Source: Fasciolopsis buskii (taxonomy: Eukaryota > Platyhelminthes > Trematoda > Plagiorchiida > Fasciolidae). From it: a DNA stretch of 64,000 bases. A program made the position numbers and the translations under genes. Each line of letters opens with the position of its first letter. Position 1 is the stretch's first letter. Shown here in pieces: positions 1-13,956 of this stretch. The notes beneath the pieces were generated by a model. That model was not told the DNA's origin, searched no databases, and worked only from the letters and a program-made list of their open reading frames with translations. Location: positions 62,203-126,202 of the forward strand of contig LUCM01000550.1 of the NCBI GenBank assembly GCA_008360955.1, given 5' to 3'.

Positions 1-3000
1 CTAATTTCTAACAATTTTTTCTTGTCTTTTCCAGTTTCAGTAGACTGAAAAAGCATACAATGCAACTTGGCTTTCGCACTCATTCATACTGCCATGGTGC
101 TGTCTGCCGCCCGAAGCAGTTGACCTTAATAAATAATGCAAATTTATTTTCACCCTGAATAAACTACATAATTACACGATAATCTGTTCACGATTGACCT
201 AGCAGTTTCTTTTGTCCTATTGTTCCCGTCCGAGGTCACGTCATGTCACGTGATTTTGTTACTTCCTACTTATCCACGCCTAAACTGTACACTATTTGTC
301 CACGATTAATGAATGAATCATGAAAAGTATTCCGAATTGTTGTCTGTTCGAACTATGTTCACGTTGAGGAAGAATTTCAAACTTTTAGCCCGCGCATTTC
401 TTCTCGTGAGGAAAAATGTTGTTTCCTATCAGATAACGGAATATCCTAACTATCACCCGGTCTACAATGCTTTTTATTTTATCATTGAAAACAAAATTTT
501 GTGGAGAACATACTTAGTGAACGAAATTTTCGTTATTCCAGTCAGATTCTTTCGAGTAAGTGGGCTTAAAATGGAAATAAAGATGTTAGATTTCGCTAGC
601 TCAATGAAAATAAGTCGGCCCGGTCATGGAGTTATCAGCAGTGATCACACGGTTAGCATCACCCCATGTCAACACGAACGTAGGATTTTTGAATACTTCT
701 ATGGCCTTTTAACTTGCAACTTTAGCAAGCCTCTGTTTGATACGAATTTCCGTCATGAAAATAGTATGAAATTGGTATTTTATTAATAAACAAAGTAAAA
801 TAATAAAATTGAAGGAGGTACAAAGATTGAAAATGAATAAAGGGACTAGCAGAAATGGAATGGTACAAATTTTGTTTGGGCGCCTTGAAAAGGCAAGTCA
901 ACGGGACACGAGAAATCATGGCATAATTGGATTGACGAAGAGATACGAGAGAAAGCCTGGCTGATCCCGTGACTTGGTGCTTTCCGTCCATTTCCTAATT
1001 GATTTTTGCCACAGAAACAAGGTTGGATTTATAACAAAATAGAAATCAGTAAACTTTGTCATTTCTTATCGAAAATTTCCGTCCATTCCACACTCGGTAG
1101 TTATACGTGGCTATCCTCAGCATTTGTTGCAGCATTAACGAACACCTCGGATTAGAATGTCCCTGGCAAATTCCGTAAATGTCAAATTTGCGGAAGTCGA
1201 CGCTTGCTAGGATACTTTGGTATTAGATTGACGTTCCAATCAGCGTCATTTATCTTATTCGATGCACTTTTCAAGTCAAAATATGCCGACCGAATGACCG
1301 CGCGTGTTGGACAGTAGGTTCTCTGGTAAGCAAAAAAAGTAGATGGAGATGTACGGTAATATTTTATACACATACAAATAACCTTTCGAAGGAAGTATAT
1401 ATATGCATGCATATCTATATATGTATAACTATATGTATATATATATATATGTACGTATTCCATGACATCCGATTTTATATGATTAGTCTATTTACCTCTC
1501 GAATGGCTCGCTGGTAAGTAGATCACAGTTTCAGTAGATGGAATTCGACTGATTCTACCGCATTCGCATACTTCTAGTGGATTGCGTCACACGGTCTTAT
1601 TTGTGAATGGGTGCACAATCATTTCTCGTGGCGAGACTTACTGCAACAGGTCATCCACGAGACTGCATCAACGTCTTCAGTTCAATTCATCGGACAGTTT
1701 GCCTATTTATCGACCAACAAACACTGGACCGAGTTGTTTTCCTAGTTCGCCAACGCTTTCGATTGGGATCACTTTAGTCACCAAGGTACAACTATCAGAT
1801 ACAAATTGGCGTAAGGATGAAACACCAGAAATGGCCATGGGAAATGGGATTAGACTTGAACACCATACAGTAAACAGTACGGGCATTCAAATCATTGGTG
1901 AAACTTGGGAAAACCATTGCTCCCGTCCTTTGTTAAGAATCCTGGACTAAGCATGTATCTCCTTCTCCTATCTCCTCCCAAACTGGGCAACAAATTCAGA
2001 ATGACCAGCTCGGATCCAATTCCGATTGCTTCAATGAGAGGTGAGCTAGTTCGTTGTGGCTCACCAAACATCAAAGCTACCTGATTTAAAGTCCCGTTAT
2101 AAGTGATTTGGGTTAGTTACAAGTCATAATTAGGTTTGGTTAACTTCGATGAGCAAGATATCAGTCTAACGGACCCCGCACAACTGACCAGCAATGATAA
2201 CGAAACGGCCAGAATTGTTACCAGCAATTCATATGCAAACGAATCGACAAAACCATCTGGAATGCACCCAGTCATTTGCCTGAACAATTTCTTATTCGTG
2301 CACATATCCGATGAACTGAACAGCACTGACGTAACGTGGGGCTTCCAAATCCGATCGTGTTGCTTGGGTTCATTGTCCGCTAAATCATGTGCGTATTTGA
2401 TCAATACAACAAGTTGTTACAATTTGTCATGCTTACAAAAACTATGAAATTCTCAAAATTTCATAGCCACCGCCTAATCACACACACGACGGAACTTACT
2501 GGCAAAACTGTCGTTGATGTTTTAGTAGGTGAACCAAATAGGAGAGGGAAAGGTAATCTGGTAATCGGTGAGAATATCGCGCTTTCAGGTAGGTAGACCG
2601 GGAATAGTTTGATTTAGTGAAGCACTGTAAGTACATATTTCATTAAGCCAATAGATGCATTTGCTCGAGGCAAAATGTTTGCCTAGGCAGTGACTTCTCT
2701 GGAAAAAATGCCGTCATATTCTGGTATCTTTGAATCAGTGATTAAACTGCAGATTTACTGCATTCATTGTACCGATAACGTGTCTGTGCTAGTGAAGATT
2801 GCTCGAAGGTCATGTGACATTAATCAAGACGTTCCTTCATGATGGAATAGGACTTGTCAGTTCCTAGGGCATACCTTCCCGAACCAATTCGATTGCGCAA
2901 TGAAGCGGCTAAATTACGTCACATATTATTGGTTTTTGCAAAAAACTAGTAAAATGATCGGCGATAGATTCAAATATAAAATGATCTTGACAGGATAATG

Positions 3001-4180
3001 CCATTCAAACGAATAAATCGATTGCACAGACCGGGTTTTCATCTACGCATCGAGATCATCTTAACGAACTGCGATAAACTTGAATCAGTCACCGGTCAAA
3101 TCACGGCAAATGTTTTGCTTTGAACCAATAAAGAGCGACCGATGATTCAGGCGGCAGTCTACTGAACAGCATTCGTTTGATTTCTAACTGACGAAATTGG
3201 ACGTTTGTCCAACATGGAACGTGTCTCGTCACGCAAGTTTGTATTTCGCTTTCATCTGAGTAGGTAGAAATGAATCGCACGTGACCATGCGTAGATGTGA
3301 CTTGCTGTGAACCGGTCAAGGCTCTTTGACCACGTGGCTCGGGATACATCGGTCCTCGAACTACAACCGGGAGAAAAATGTTGGATCTTGGTTGTGACAG
3401 TCGGTGCTTCCAAGATTTGTCACTCATTTAAAAACTTCGGATACTTGTATTTTGGTTTTTGGAATCGGTGAGAATACTTCACAGTTTGCGGATCCGTTCA
3501 GGCCGGGAAGAACATAATGAACAAAAGTCTCATTTCTTAGCGTCTTTGATGAATTTGGCCACTAGATTAGTAGTTCCCTGAAACGATTAGTCCTGATTAG
3601 TACAAGACAACGTTTGCTAGTGAAATTACCGTTTTCTCGGCCGGTTTATGATCATTCTCGTTAAGCAGATGATCCCATTTTGATAGTTATCGTACCATCA
3701 TAACCGTAATAATATTTTTCCCCAACATAAACGTTATTCCGTTTGTCGATTTATTCCGAAAATGTGATCATCGAGCAAACCGAATTTGTTGATAGATATC
3801 AATCAGAATATTGATTTTAGTCAACATTTCAACTCCGAAATCTCTACCAAGTCTGTTGATCTGACAAACAAGATAGTATCTGGATTAGATCTTTTCTGTC
3901 CAAAGGAATCGATTACAAGTGTGACCGGCCTAATTCTCAAATTCCGCAATCGTAAAATCACAGGCGTTAAAAAGAAACGGGTTTATTCAGTCAAGGATTG
4001 CTTGCATAGAAGTCAGATAAAACTTCCTTACGAAGAGAAATTCGAAAAAGTGAAATGGTTCCAGAAAAACCAAATTTGCCGACAGTAATCTGATTCAGAT
4101 AGGGAAAACCATGAGAAATTCCCTTGATGTAATCTAAATTCCTGCATTCGATCTCTAAGCCCATTGTCCATTGCAGTCTC
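1..4180. other. No supported gene; weak exon-like stretch near 1938-2040
   Basis: Mostly AT-rich DNA with chance open frames. One stretch (plus 1938-2040) has a pyrimidine-rich acceptor, an AGAG|GTGAGC donor and an open frame reading WTKHVSPSPISSQTGQQ. A further polar frame lies at 2136-2447, but the phases do not join. The 3786-4088 frame is polar and lysine-rich but resembles nothing known. Confidence 0.3.
1395..1454. repeat. TA/TATG-rich microsatellite
   Basis: Impure run of TA and ATGTAT units. Confidence 0.8.
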
Positions 4181-4564
4181 ATCGTCTAGGTTATGTCCTG
4201 CAACCAGTGTAAGTCTTCGGAATATGATCTTCGCATTGAAAGAATTTTAAAAAAAAACAGTAAAAATTCATTCGAGTCAGACGAACATTTTGACAAACGA
4301 ATTACAAATGAACTAATAGTCAATTCACACAAACCGATGACAACTTGTTTTAGTGACGAGAAAGAAATTTGGCAAATTCCATCTCTTAATTTCTTACGTA
4401 TGCAGTGATTAATCAGGGGTGAAATTTGTAAACTTCTCAGTTGTTGTAATATAAAGAGTGGTGAGTTGAATTCAAAAATCTTGGTTGATTTTTTGTATGT
4501 TTCGATTACCAGCTGATATGAAGTGTAGGTTGATCATAAAACCAAAGCACCTTATGTAATTATC

Positions 4565-4730
4565 ATGGGCCTTAGTAAAACTTGGTCAATGCGTTATTTT
4601 GGCGATCTATTAATTTTGTCTATCGACGCAGGGCATATGGTGTCTGGCAAAACACTTACAAAATGGACTTTTCTCGAAGAAATACCTTCAGTAACGTTGT
4701 TCCGGTCTTTGTCACTCCCTTTCCAAGTAG
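4565..4730 (+). repeat. Dispersed repeat X, copy 1
   Basis: Shares AAAACACTTACAAAATGGAC with near matches on the minus strand at 39.4 and 59.3 kb, with flanking similarity. Translated in the same frame, this copy reads GDLLILSIDAG and KTLTKWTFLEE; the copy at 39.4 kb reads GDLVILLINAR and RTLNKWTFLRG. It may derive from a coding transposon or an old processed gene. Function unknown. Confidence 0.4.
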
Positions 4731-7700
4731 TTCACTCTTACACGAACATGAACGGCAAACTCGTTCAAAAGAAGTCAGGAGAGAATGTCTTGGACATGAG
4801 AAAAATTTTCCCCATCGTGATATCGTACGCAGCCGTTTGATCGCAAGAAAATAGGCAATACAGAAAAGATGTCATCTACTCCGAACAATATTTCTTGTCA
4901 CACACCATCAGCATTTGGTCAACGCGTTATCATGAATAAATTAATGTTATTTCAGTTAAACATAATTCAAATGGATGAATATTTCAGTCGTGAGTATGCT
5001 TCATTTTTGAGGAATTTCATCATCTGAAATATGCTTCATATTCCGGATATGTTGACCCCAGCAGCTAGCTGATCGGTGGATATTCACGTCCGAGTTTTAA
5101 AACATTTTGGAGCAACAGCTAGGAATATTGCAGCATTTCGATTGCAAGACCAAGAATCAGTGAAGAATGACGGCAGATTAATTGAGTACTACTAGTAAAT
5201 GATGCTGGATTTCTAGTAATATATGCGTCAATTTGTTGTGAGTGGATTTCGTATTGTTTGGTCTAACGGGCTTGTAATGTGTCCAAATATATTAAACGTA
5301 TACCTTGGCTAAAATTAAGAATATTGATTAAAGTTTAAATCTATATAATTGCTAGATAACACCACATTTTCAATTGGACTATCAAAAAGCCAGGCCACTT
5401 CTTGCCGAATAGTAGGAATAGCAGATCAGTTACTTTGTCCTTTATACTGGGTTGGATAGAGTGGAGCTGAAAGTATCCGTTTGACTCTTGTCGCAGGAGT
5501 TTTGTCAAATCCAAGAAACTACAGGTGTCATTAGGTAGCAACTCTAGTATTTGATCCGAATTAAACCTATTTTTCATTGGAATTGAAACGATCACCCATA
5601 GGCACTCTAATGAGACAACGATTCGCCCCAGTGGACTTGACACAATTGCAGGCTAACCCGAAACTGTCTAATGGGCACGAAGTTTGAAAGTCAAAATGCA
5701 CGTGAAACGAGAGAACTTAAAAACAACTGGGTCGCTATGAGACATTTGTAAATTTCCAAATCAAGGGTTTTAGAAAATATGTATTTTTCATTTTGGCAAG
5801 CTCCAGTGTTCTCAACTCAGCAGCCAGCCGTTCGCGAACGTACAGTTTGGGAATTCGAGATGATCAAAGTTTGCCTGTACAGAACAACGCCCAAAGTCTT
5901 CGGAGTTACGGTGGATGAATATGGGTACACGACATTCAAAGTCATAGTACTGGTAGAGCAAATGAACTAACGGAACGCGTCATTTGTGTAAGGAAATGTC
6001 TCGGTGCTAGGGACACTTATTGTTTACGAGTATCAAACTTTGACTGACAAATCAAATCAAGACGGAGCAACAATTCAAATTTTCGAGCCACTTCTTTCCG
6101 TCTTCCCGGGACGATAAGTTGGAGTGAACTAACTCCAAAAGTTGATAATGACCGAAAACTCTCAGGAAAATGCAGGCCGAAAATGAATCATCCAATAGTT
6201 TTGTGAATTTGGAATAAGAGAACGGATGAGACAAATTTTCAAAGAAAACCACGAGAACATAAGGCGTTTCTCATGCTAGTTTTGCCGGTGGCGAGACATT
6301 TTTCGTTTGTTTTTCATTGATTTTTTTCTTCCTGTCAAAGAAGAATAAATTCTGGGTTCTAAAAAATTGGAAATCACTCAATCGATCGAAAATATGTGTA
6401 GGGATTAGAGGTTATCATTATTGTCTACAATTGCATTTCTTCCCCGATTAAATTGAGACAAAAATGACAGATCGATGTCACTCGGAGAACATAACAGAGT
6501 AGCGTGGCTATTAGCAATTAATGGATTAAGTTAAGACAAGAATCCGAGGGGTGATTTGACCGTTTTATTTCAGATGAACTTGAAAACTTCACGGACCAAT
6601 CGTTGGCGATGTGTTCATCCGTCTTCCTCGAACGATGCATTTTAATCTGGCGGGAACGCTTCAAGTGTTCGACGTGGATGAGCTCATTTCCCCAGTATTT
6701 TTGTACGATTGAGAATTTTAAACATAAAATTCAAATCTATTACCATGGAGATGAGAGTGAAAAAAAATCAATTCAGTTTGATTTATACAACCAGCAAACT
6801 TGAATTGGCGTGCTGTTCTCTCGGCTGCTAACTCCCGACATAAAATATTGTACGAATGAAGATCCGAAGATCCCCAAAACTCGGAGACTTTCACAAAAAC
6901 AAAAATATTTCGTCACTTTCGTCTGTTCATCATCTGTGCTGATCTGTTTTATCGTTTTGTTTTTGATAAAACAACAGCGTGTCCCACGTTTTCGGAAAGA
7001 AATCGGTGTCAACAGAGAAATTTAATCGACGGTGGACGAATGTGAACCCGTGAACTCCATATCCCATCTTGGCCTGACTACTATTACTGCTACAACTACC
7101 ACTACTACTACTACTAGTACTACTATTACTACTATGCATATGGCATGTTGTAAAATTTATCCCGCTAATGACTCCGCATGAAAACTGTTTAAAAATGCCA
7201 CCTCGATAAATGGAGTCTAAGTGTTTGTTTTAAACAAAAAAGAGATGGCCATCCAATTTGGAGTTTCCTCGCGGCCACCAATCCCGCATATCTTGAATCA
7301 ACGAGATCTTTGCGTTTGAACGCAAAATCTTGATGCAACCAATGGAGTAGATCGTGTTGGGTTACCACGCCCGATAAAAATAGTGCTTTGATTAATTAAT
7401 TTGATGTGATACGAATTGGTTATGTGAAAGAATTATGTATGTATGCAAATATATGTGTGTATATGCAAGTATGTGTATCTATGCAGTTGTAAACATATAA
7501 GTTTACACATATTCACTTATGTGTGTACAAATGCCGTGCTGCACGACCACTGGCGTAAAGACAGAAACAAAGCGATAGATCAACGAAAAATTATGACATC
7601 TGTTAGGAATTCACCGCATATGTCACTTGTTTCGAACTGCTCCTGGTCACTTATGACCATCCGTCGGCGTTCGTACTAGTCTATTTCCCGGTACAGAGTA

Positions 7701-10414
7701 GATTTTTATTATTCAAGGTTTCCCAACGACCACGTACGAAATCGCCGGCGATCTGCAAAACAGCAGGATTGATCCAGACGAAAGGACAACCGGTCGCTAA
7801 GTTGACGCACCTCTTCGACAAAACTTGTTGGGTTCAGGAGAACGCTACAAGGGCCAATGACCTTATTTTATTGACAAACTCCGCAGGCCAAGTAACATTT
7901 TCACGAGTGAATTTATCGTACGTTCTTAGGGAAAACGCCTTCCAAGTAAAACCGAACACGATTTTGACACTGTCTCTAACTGTCTGCGGTTGTTTAATCA
8001 GTGTGCCTTATCCCACCTTGTTCATGGACAACCAACAGTCTATGTGGGTATTCAATAATCCGCAACCTGGGTATACGCGAGATAATATGCATCGCTGTTC
8101 TGAGTCCAGAATGGAATTGAGAACCGCGGTACAGAATAAAACAGTCAATACTGCTTAGCTCAACCAATCGGGGAACACTTGCGTCGGTAGTCTTGTTCCA
8201 CGGTAAAGTTTGTCTGTTACGTACAACCAAAGAAAACCTTGGTGTCATTGATGTTAATTTATACAGTTTGAACTTGGTCAAGAGTTATCGTCTAGACTAT
8301 ACCTATTCGTATTCAAGCATCTTATCAACCAATCGGAATGGGCGCCCAAACGGGTCAGTGTATTTGGAGAACCGCTTATTGTGAAGATTATGGCAATCAA
8401 AATGTGCTTAGTTTAACAACTACAAGTTTCTACTTAATTGCACAAAATCAACAAAGATGCGCTCGAATAAATAATAATTAAATAACAAAGGAGATGGTCA
8501 CTTGGTGAACAATACTGCTGTTGGCGTCCACATGAACGTTTTCTGTGACACTTTTCGCTTTATTTTGTAATGTGAACTAGGTTGTTCGGATCTGTGTAAA
8601 TACATATAAGGAATTGGGTAAGATTATGGCTCCAGAAAATCTGTCGGAAGAATGTCGAATTATGTATTGACAATTGGTGCACCTGTTAGAACATACGCAC
8701 AATTGTGTCCATGCTAGAAGCACCACGTTTCGGGTGTATACAGACGTTTTCCTATTATGTCAGTTGGATAAAACTTCCTAATAGTTTCGAAGTAATTCCG
8801 AATAATTTTGGCAAAGATTTGTAAAGATGTAGAGCATAGTGCAATATGCATCAAGGGGTTGAAATCAAGTGGTCTATGGGGATACTTCTTTGCTAGACAT
8901 CCTGGACATTGTCATGGTCGCGTTGTCATTGAGCGATTTTTCCGAATAACGTTTGCTTGGAAATATTCGCAAAGAACACTGGCCATGACTAGTTCGAAAC
9001 AACAATAACGGACGAACGAAATATCCGCACACTCCATTTTTATGCTGTCATGCGTGAACTCACTCAGCAGAATAGGTTGATTGTAAAATATTGGTTGTCA
9101 GATGCTGACCTGACTGTCCTTTTCCATTTCTCGTACACTTTGTGTCCGATATCTTACGGAGCGGATAGAAAGGACATAAAAATTTAACTCACAATTCCAT
9201 CCGCATTGCATTCGCCCGTCAACAATTGCATCGTTTAAACGTGCTGAGTTTTGTCTAAATGTCGAACGGAATAAGCGGATTGAGCAGGGAGTCTTGAAAA
9301 AAAACTGGATCTCCGATCGAGGAAACCGAAGATGTTCGGTATTTTGACAAATTAAACATTTCAACAGGGAAATGTGTTGGTTTCAGAGTCAAACGATTGG
9401 ACCAAACGGTTTCAGTTCGATTATTTTCAAGTAAGCCGAAAAAGGAAGGAGGGTTTGATGACAAATCAACGAACGGAACAGGCATGCAAAAGATGAAATC
9501 GAACGGGTAGCTTTTGGCAAATGTGATCGTGTTGTCAACGTTTGGATTTACCACCAAATAAATTCTTTCAATTTATCACGAATGTTGTAAAATGGTTCAT
9601 TTTATAACATTTCATCCGTCTCAACAATCAGCATCATAGAAATACTCTATAGCTATCTAATCTGATTCGTTGAGGGTTATCAAGACGCTTGAAACACGAG
9701 CCTGATCCGAGCGACTGTAAGTGTAACGTAATCGATTCGCTAAAATATGCACGCACGTGATTAACGACCAATCTTACCACCGCGATCAACTTGAGAAACG
9801 ATCTGTCAGGGAGATTGAAATTCGAATTTGAAATTCAAAGACATGGGATGCATGTGCCTGAGGGTTTGCTCTTTTTTGTTCTGTCTTAGGAGTAGCGTTC
9901 GTATGGGAGAAAACCGAAAAATTTCAATTTTCCACATGATAAAAACAGGCAAAGCATTTCCTCTAGGAAGTTTTGGCAAGAAAACTTTTGGCATTCGCCA
10001 CTGTAAAACCTCGACTTTGTACACGAATTTTAATCAAAGTCCTAAATGCTACCAGTTTATATGTCAGAACATCTTGATAATTGATATACAGCAATCATTT
10101 AGTAACAATTATTGGTTTCCGATTGGTTCCAAGGTCAAATGGTTTATGAAGTCATCCAGTAATAAAACAAAATGGAGAATTGATACCAAAATGTTGCTGG
10201 CCGTAGAACTATGCATGTGAGAATCAAAACTAGTCCTCGTTTGCTTCATATCGCCTAACCCAGCACTCAGGTACCATTTTTTCATCAGTTCGGTATCCAA
10301 AATTAATAGAGCACTCCTTTTTTCAATTGACTCATTCAGTGAAACTAATTTGGATCGATTCCCAACAAATTTAAAGTCAAACGAGTAAGGAACAGAAATC
10401 TTACGAATTCCAAT
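4731..10414. other. No supported gene
   Basis: AT-rich DNA with the (ACT)n tract at 7.08 kb and TGTA-rich DNA near 7.44-7.52 kb. Open frames at 6810-7025 (one hydrophobic segment) and 7769-8158 (129 codons) have no recognisable domain or splice context. Confidence 0.4.
7077..7136. repeat. (ACT)n microsatellite
   Basis: Interrupted ACT triplets over about 60 bases. Confidence 0.85.
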
Positions 10415-10445
10415 TTGGTCACCATGTGATATCAACGCTCAACTG
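10415..10445 (-). mobile_element. 3' fragment of the subfamily A SINE, inverted relative to its neighbour
   Basis: On the minus strand it reads GTTGAGCGTTGATATCACAT and continues into GGTGACCAA, the 3' tail of the element. It lies immediately next to the plus-strand copy at 10446, so the two tails form a short inverted repeat. Confidence 0.6.
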
Positions 10446-10535
10446 ACCAAGGATGAGACAATTGTACATTGTTTCCATGGTTTCTTAATGGGGGAGTTGA
10501 GCGTTGATGTTAAATGGTTACTAATTTCATGAATA
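10446..10535 (+). mobile_element. 5'-truncated SINE copy, subfamily A
   Basis: Starts inside the ribozyme (AAGGATGAGACAATTGTACA), then runs through TTTCCATGGTTTCTTAATGG and GTTGAGCGTTGATG, the 3' half of the element seen at 10.7 and 28.6 kb. Confidence 0.65.
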
Positions 10536-10639
10536 CATAATCTGCTATTAATAGCACTTACCAAGTTGCCAAGCTGTTTGCGTCATCCCCAAAATACTCG
10601 TCCGATTTGGGCTACCAGCACAAACTTCATCTAAAATTA

Positions 10640-10649
10640 GGGGGGGGGG
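10640..10649 (+). repeat. Poly-G run
   Basis: Ten consecutive G. Length is uncertain, as such runs are prone to sequencing error. Confidence 0.8.
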
Positions 10650-10742
10650 CGATTGGTTGGTGTGTGCCAGCGGTCCGTGGCCGTGCAAATCATTGTCCGA
10701 TAGGTGCAACAACTTGTGGTAACGTTCAAAATGTCATTGACC

Positions 10743-10935
10743 GCCTGCCCGATAACGTAATCGTTAGGGCGTTTGGCTCGAATAATCGTTCATCCCGGGT
10801 TCGCGTCCCAGTTCGTGCACGGTGGATACGCATTGTTGATGATCCCGTACTTGGATGAAACATCTGTACAGTATTTCCATGATTTCCTAATGGCGTGTAG
10901 AATGTTGATATCACCAGGTGAATAATTTCATCAAG
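10743..10935 (+). mobile_element. SINE-like repeat with tRNA-like head and degenerate hammerhead ribozyme (subfamily A)
   Basis: The head GCCTGCCCGATAACGTAATC resembles a Pol III A-box region, and GGTTCGCGTCCC at 10798-10809 is a good B box. A hammerhead-like fold follows: core TTGATGA at 10836-10842, stem II TCC/GGA, GAAA at 10857-10860, and a short self-complementary stem III. The C to T change at the first core position and mismatches in stem I should abolish cleavage. The 3' tail (ATGATTTCCTAATGGCG and onward) is shared with the copies at 10.46 and 28.6 kb. Confidence 0.75.
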
Positions 10936-13748
10936 TTCCCAGTTTACAAAACCAAAGTCGTTCAGAACGGACAATTGACAATAAGACTGGCCAATCAGGG
11001 AGTCCTCACAGTCTACAGTTAAATTTCTATAAAAAGATCTGAGATTTGACCTAAAAAATTCTTCGTTCACCTACTAAATAATACTTCAGTAGCAGGAAGA
11101 AAACAATATGTTTAACTGAATTTGGTTTTCTGTTAGTCAGACTTTTCCAACATTATGCATGAGTGCAACAAATTTCAAGAGATAAGAAGCAGTCAGTCGA
11201 GGATTGTAAAATGAGAACATTATCGTCTGGGTGGAAAGATTTGACTCTGTGATGAACCCATACACACGGTGTGATGATGACCATATAGCAACTGCCGAGA
11301 GTTATCGACGAGGGGATCAAACCCAATCGCATATATTGTACAAGAAACGCATGAGCGTTACCCAATTGACGGCACGTGACGCAAGAATAGACTCGAAGTT
11401 CTAGAAACATGTTTTGTAAGGTATAGTAACCAAACAAGATCGAACGTCCCCATACGCCTGGGCCAATCGTTTTAAAATAATAGAGAACTCCAAGATTCTT
11501 ACAATATTGCATTAAACTAAATTACTGTCAAAGGCACTTTATTAAGTAACTGATAGCGCCGTGGAAACGAGCTTCTTTTCAGAAACGTTGCACTTCTAAT
11601 GCTATTGAAATAAAGGATACTGAACATGCATACCTTTGATCTTTAGGGCCTGCAAGCACCAATCGAGATCTAATACTTATTTATTCGGTTGAAAGTCAAA
11701 GGAATCTGTTAATGTGTTCCAAAGTTTGAGAAAAAAATGAAAACTTAGGCAGAACCAATAAATCTCATTTGCTTAACTCATCCTGCTGACATGCAGTCAA
11801 CGGTAAGAACAGTCCAATATCTGTGCCATATTTTTGTGGTAATCTGATTTGTTCATGTCTGCGGTAAGCGATGAGTAATGCATCATCAGTGATTGGTTGA
11901 TTTGACTGGGTTTCAAATCTGTTTGATCGAAATGTCAGCAGATTACCAGTTCGCCCGACTACTTCGTAGAATTGGGCAACCAAACTTTACCTACCCTTCT
12001 TACCAGAGAAAATGTATTTCCAGCTTGATCGTCCATACGTCTGCACACGACAATCAGTCGGGTGAACAAGTATGACATTTTTTAGCATTATACATGGAAC
12101 CATGGGCAAAAATAAGTGAAAATGCTGAAATCCTAAAGATAAGTTGATTAAAGTGAATAAATAAGAGACAAAAAGAATTTTTCTTCCTTAAAAGAAATGT
12201 CACAGTTTGGTTGGTGATCAGCTGTAAAAGTTAAGTGGTCCATTCATGTTCTTGTTACGAGGTTTCGCTAAGAAATTTCCACATGGATCCTCGGAGAACA
12301 CTTTGGTTCTATCTGCTTTTTTCCACCCATAATGACATTTTTCCTTGCCAGCCGAAGAAGCGGAAATGTGTATTAAACATTCATCTTATTGATTTCCAAC
12401 AGGGACACACCCCGACAACTTGTGGGGTAAATATCAGACAAGAAGACAGCTTTTATGGGTGTTGCATACACACGAATATTATTCTTGCTGAAGACCCATG
12501 GTGAAAGAAAGCTGACATAGGAATGCAATTTTTCTAACTAATCAAACAATACATCAGGTTATGATTAATACCTGAGTGACAATCCAAGCTTGGACAAACA
12601 CGCTCACCCGCACACACACACACACACACACAAGCACGGATACACATACACATGCTCAACAGTGCAGCGTTTATCCATGAGTCAAAATCAGGTGATATCG
12701 ACAAATGTCCATCATGGGCATATATATATATATACATAATGTTATTGGCGTATCAGAAGCCTTCACACGCATCCTACGGCGACTCGATTCCAGAGTCGCC
12801 CACACTCCGGTTGGCACCCTGAGGGGCGCTCTATTCAATTGGAAAAATTGTTCCCACGAGAAAGACGAAACAGGTACAGTAAACACCATTTCGCATCCCA
12901 AGTAGGATGAAGAATATCTCGGTGAAATAGGCCAACACTTGTCCACGTTCTTATGCACCTGATGCGTGACTCTACGACGCTTCGATTCATGTTCTCTGAT
13001 ATCGAACAACTGTACACGAAGTGTTCATGCAGTCAAGAAGGGCATTGAAAGTTGAGGCATCCAGGCAAACAATTGGCATGTCAAAATAAAAAAGTTAATC
13101 TGAATCGAAAAAGATCCACGATGAAGAATGGGGAGATGTACGGACAGAAAACTTGTCAAAAGGGAACGGAATAAACGACGTCAGTGAGTCGTTCGCTCAT
13201 ATCAGTCAACGAATTACGTCAGATATGCAGATACAAAGTCGCATTTGTGACAATCGGCGAAGAGTCATTTGCCTAATCCTCAGCCAATCAGACTTGAGCA
13301 AATTTTTTGTCCAATGATGACGAGAGTCTGGATGCAATTTGGAACAAGCAGGTGGAATGGGTGTCACGAGTGTGCACGTGTACACCTCTAGGCGAATGGT
13401 GGGGGAGCGACGAGGCTAATTTATTTCGGCATGTTTTGTGAAACACTTAAGAAGAAAAATCTTTTATAACACATCGCAGAATATAAGTCCAGTAGAGCAA
13501 AATAAGTGGCATTGAGTTACAAGTTGAATTTTTTTTGCGGGGACCGAAAACGATCAGAACCGCAGGTTTGACAACGATGTAACCACGGACAACGTTAATT
13601 CATATCGACTGTTCCACTAACGGGACAATGCTATTTGTAAAAGCTTTGTACGGCTCTTCAGCTACTGGAGAAAGTGAAACATTTCCGTATTTTGACGCAA
13701 TCAGTCAAATAAAAAAAACGCTTGCAGAAAAATAAGGTCAGTCATAAG
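10936..13748. other. No supported gene
   Basis: Contains the CA and TA microsatellites at 12.6-12.7 kb and otherwise featureless DNA. Confidence 0.4.
12611..12633. repeat. (CA)n microsatellite
   Basis: Eleven uninterrupted CA units. A short (TA)n run follows about 90 bases later, at 12720-12735. Confidence 0.9.
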
Positions 13749-13762
13749 CGTTGATCAGCTTG
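13749..13762 (+). repeat. Left copy of a 14-bp direct repeat (putative target-site duplication)
   Basis: CGTTGATCAGCTTG, identical to 13957-13970. The base before it differs between copies (G and A), as does the base after it (G and C), so identity covers exactly the 14 bases. Confidence 0.65.
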
Positions 13763-13956
13763 GACCAAACGACGTAAGGAGTGTATCGAAAAATCGATGC
13801 GCCATGTATTGGTTTTTATTGTGAATGATATAATATTAATAACACAGCGTTTTTGGTAGATGTAATGCGCCAACGTTTTGACTACCGTGGGTAGTCTTTC
13901 TCAAGGCATTTGATTGTAAAACTTGCCTTGAGAAAGACTACCCACGGTAGTCGAAA
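13763..13956. mobile_element. Fold-back element flanked by a 14-bp direct repeat
   Basis: A 194-base segment lies between two exact copies of CGTTGATCAGCTTG (13749-13762 and 13957-13970), as expected for a target-site duplication. The left part (ATCGATGCGCCATGTATTGG to about 13869) is shared with the element at 31.74 kb. The right part is a hairpin: 13871-13908 pairs with 13924-13961 at 37 of 38 positions around a 15-base loop; the arm contains ACTACCGTGGGTAGTC and CTTTCTCAAGGCA. No open frame is present, so it is non-autonomous or the truncated end of a larger element. The right arm overlaps the first five bases of the right direct repeat. Confidence 0.7.

Noticed and set aside
313..786. 157-codon plus-strand frame, the second longest in the window
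   Set aside because: Composition rich in Phe, Tyr, Asn and His as expected from AT-rich random DNA; no domain, no splice context, no repeat of the motif elsewhere.
3990..4088. KVKWFQKNQI, similar to homeobox helix 3 (KIWFQNRR)
   Set aside because: No upstream helix 1 or 2 residues and no basic NRR segment; a chance match in a lysine-rich frame.
9098..9557. Two overlapping minus-strand frames that could be one frameshifted gene
   Set aside because: Joining them requires an unsupported frameshift, and neither half resembles a known family.
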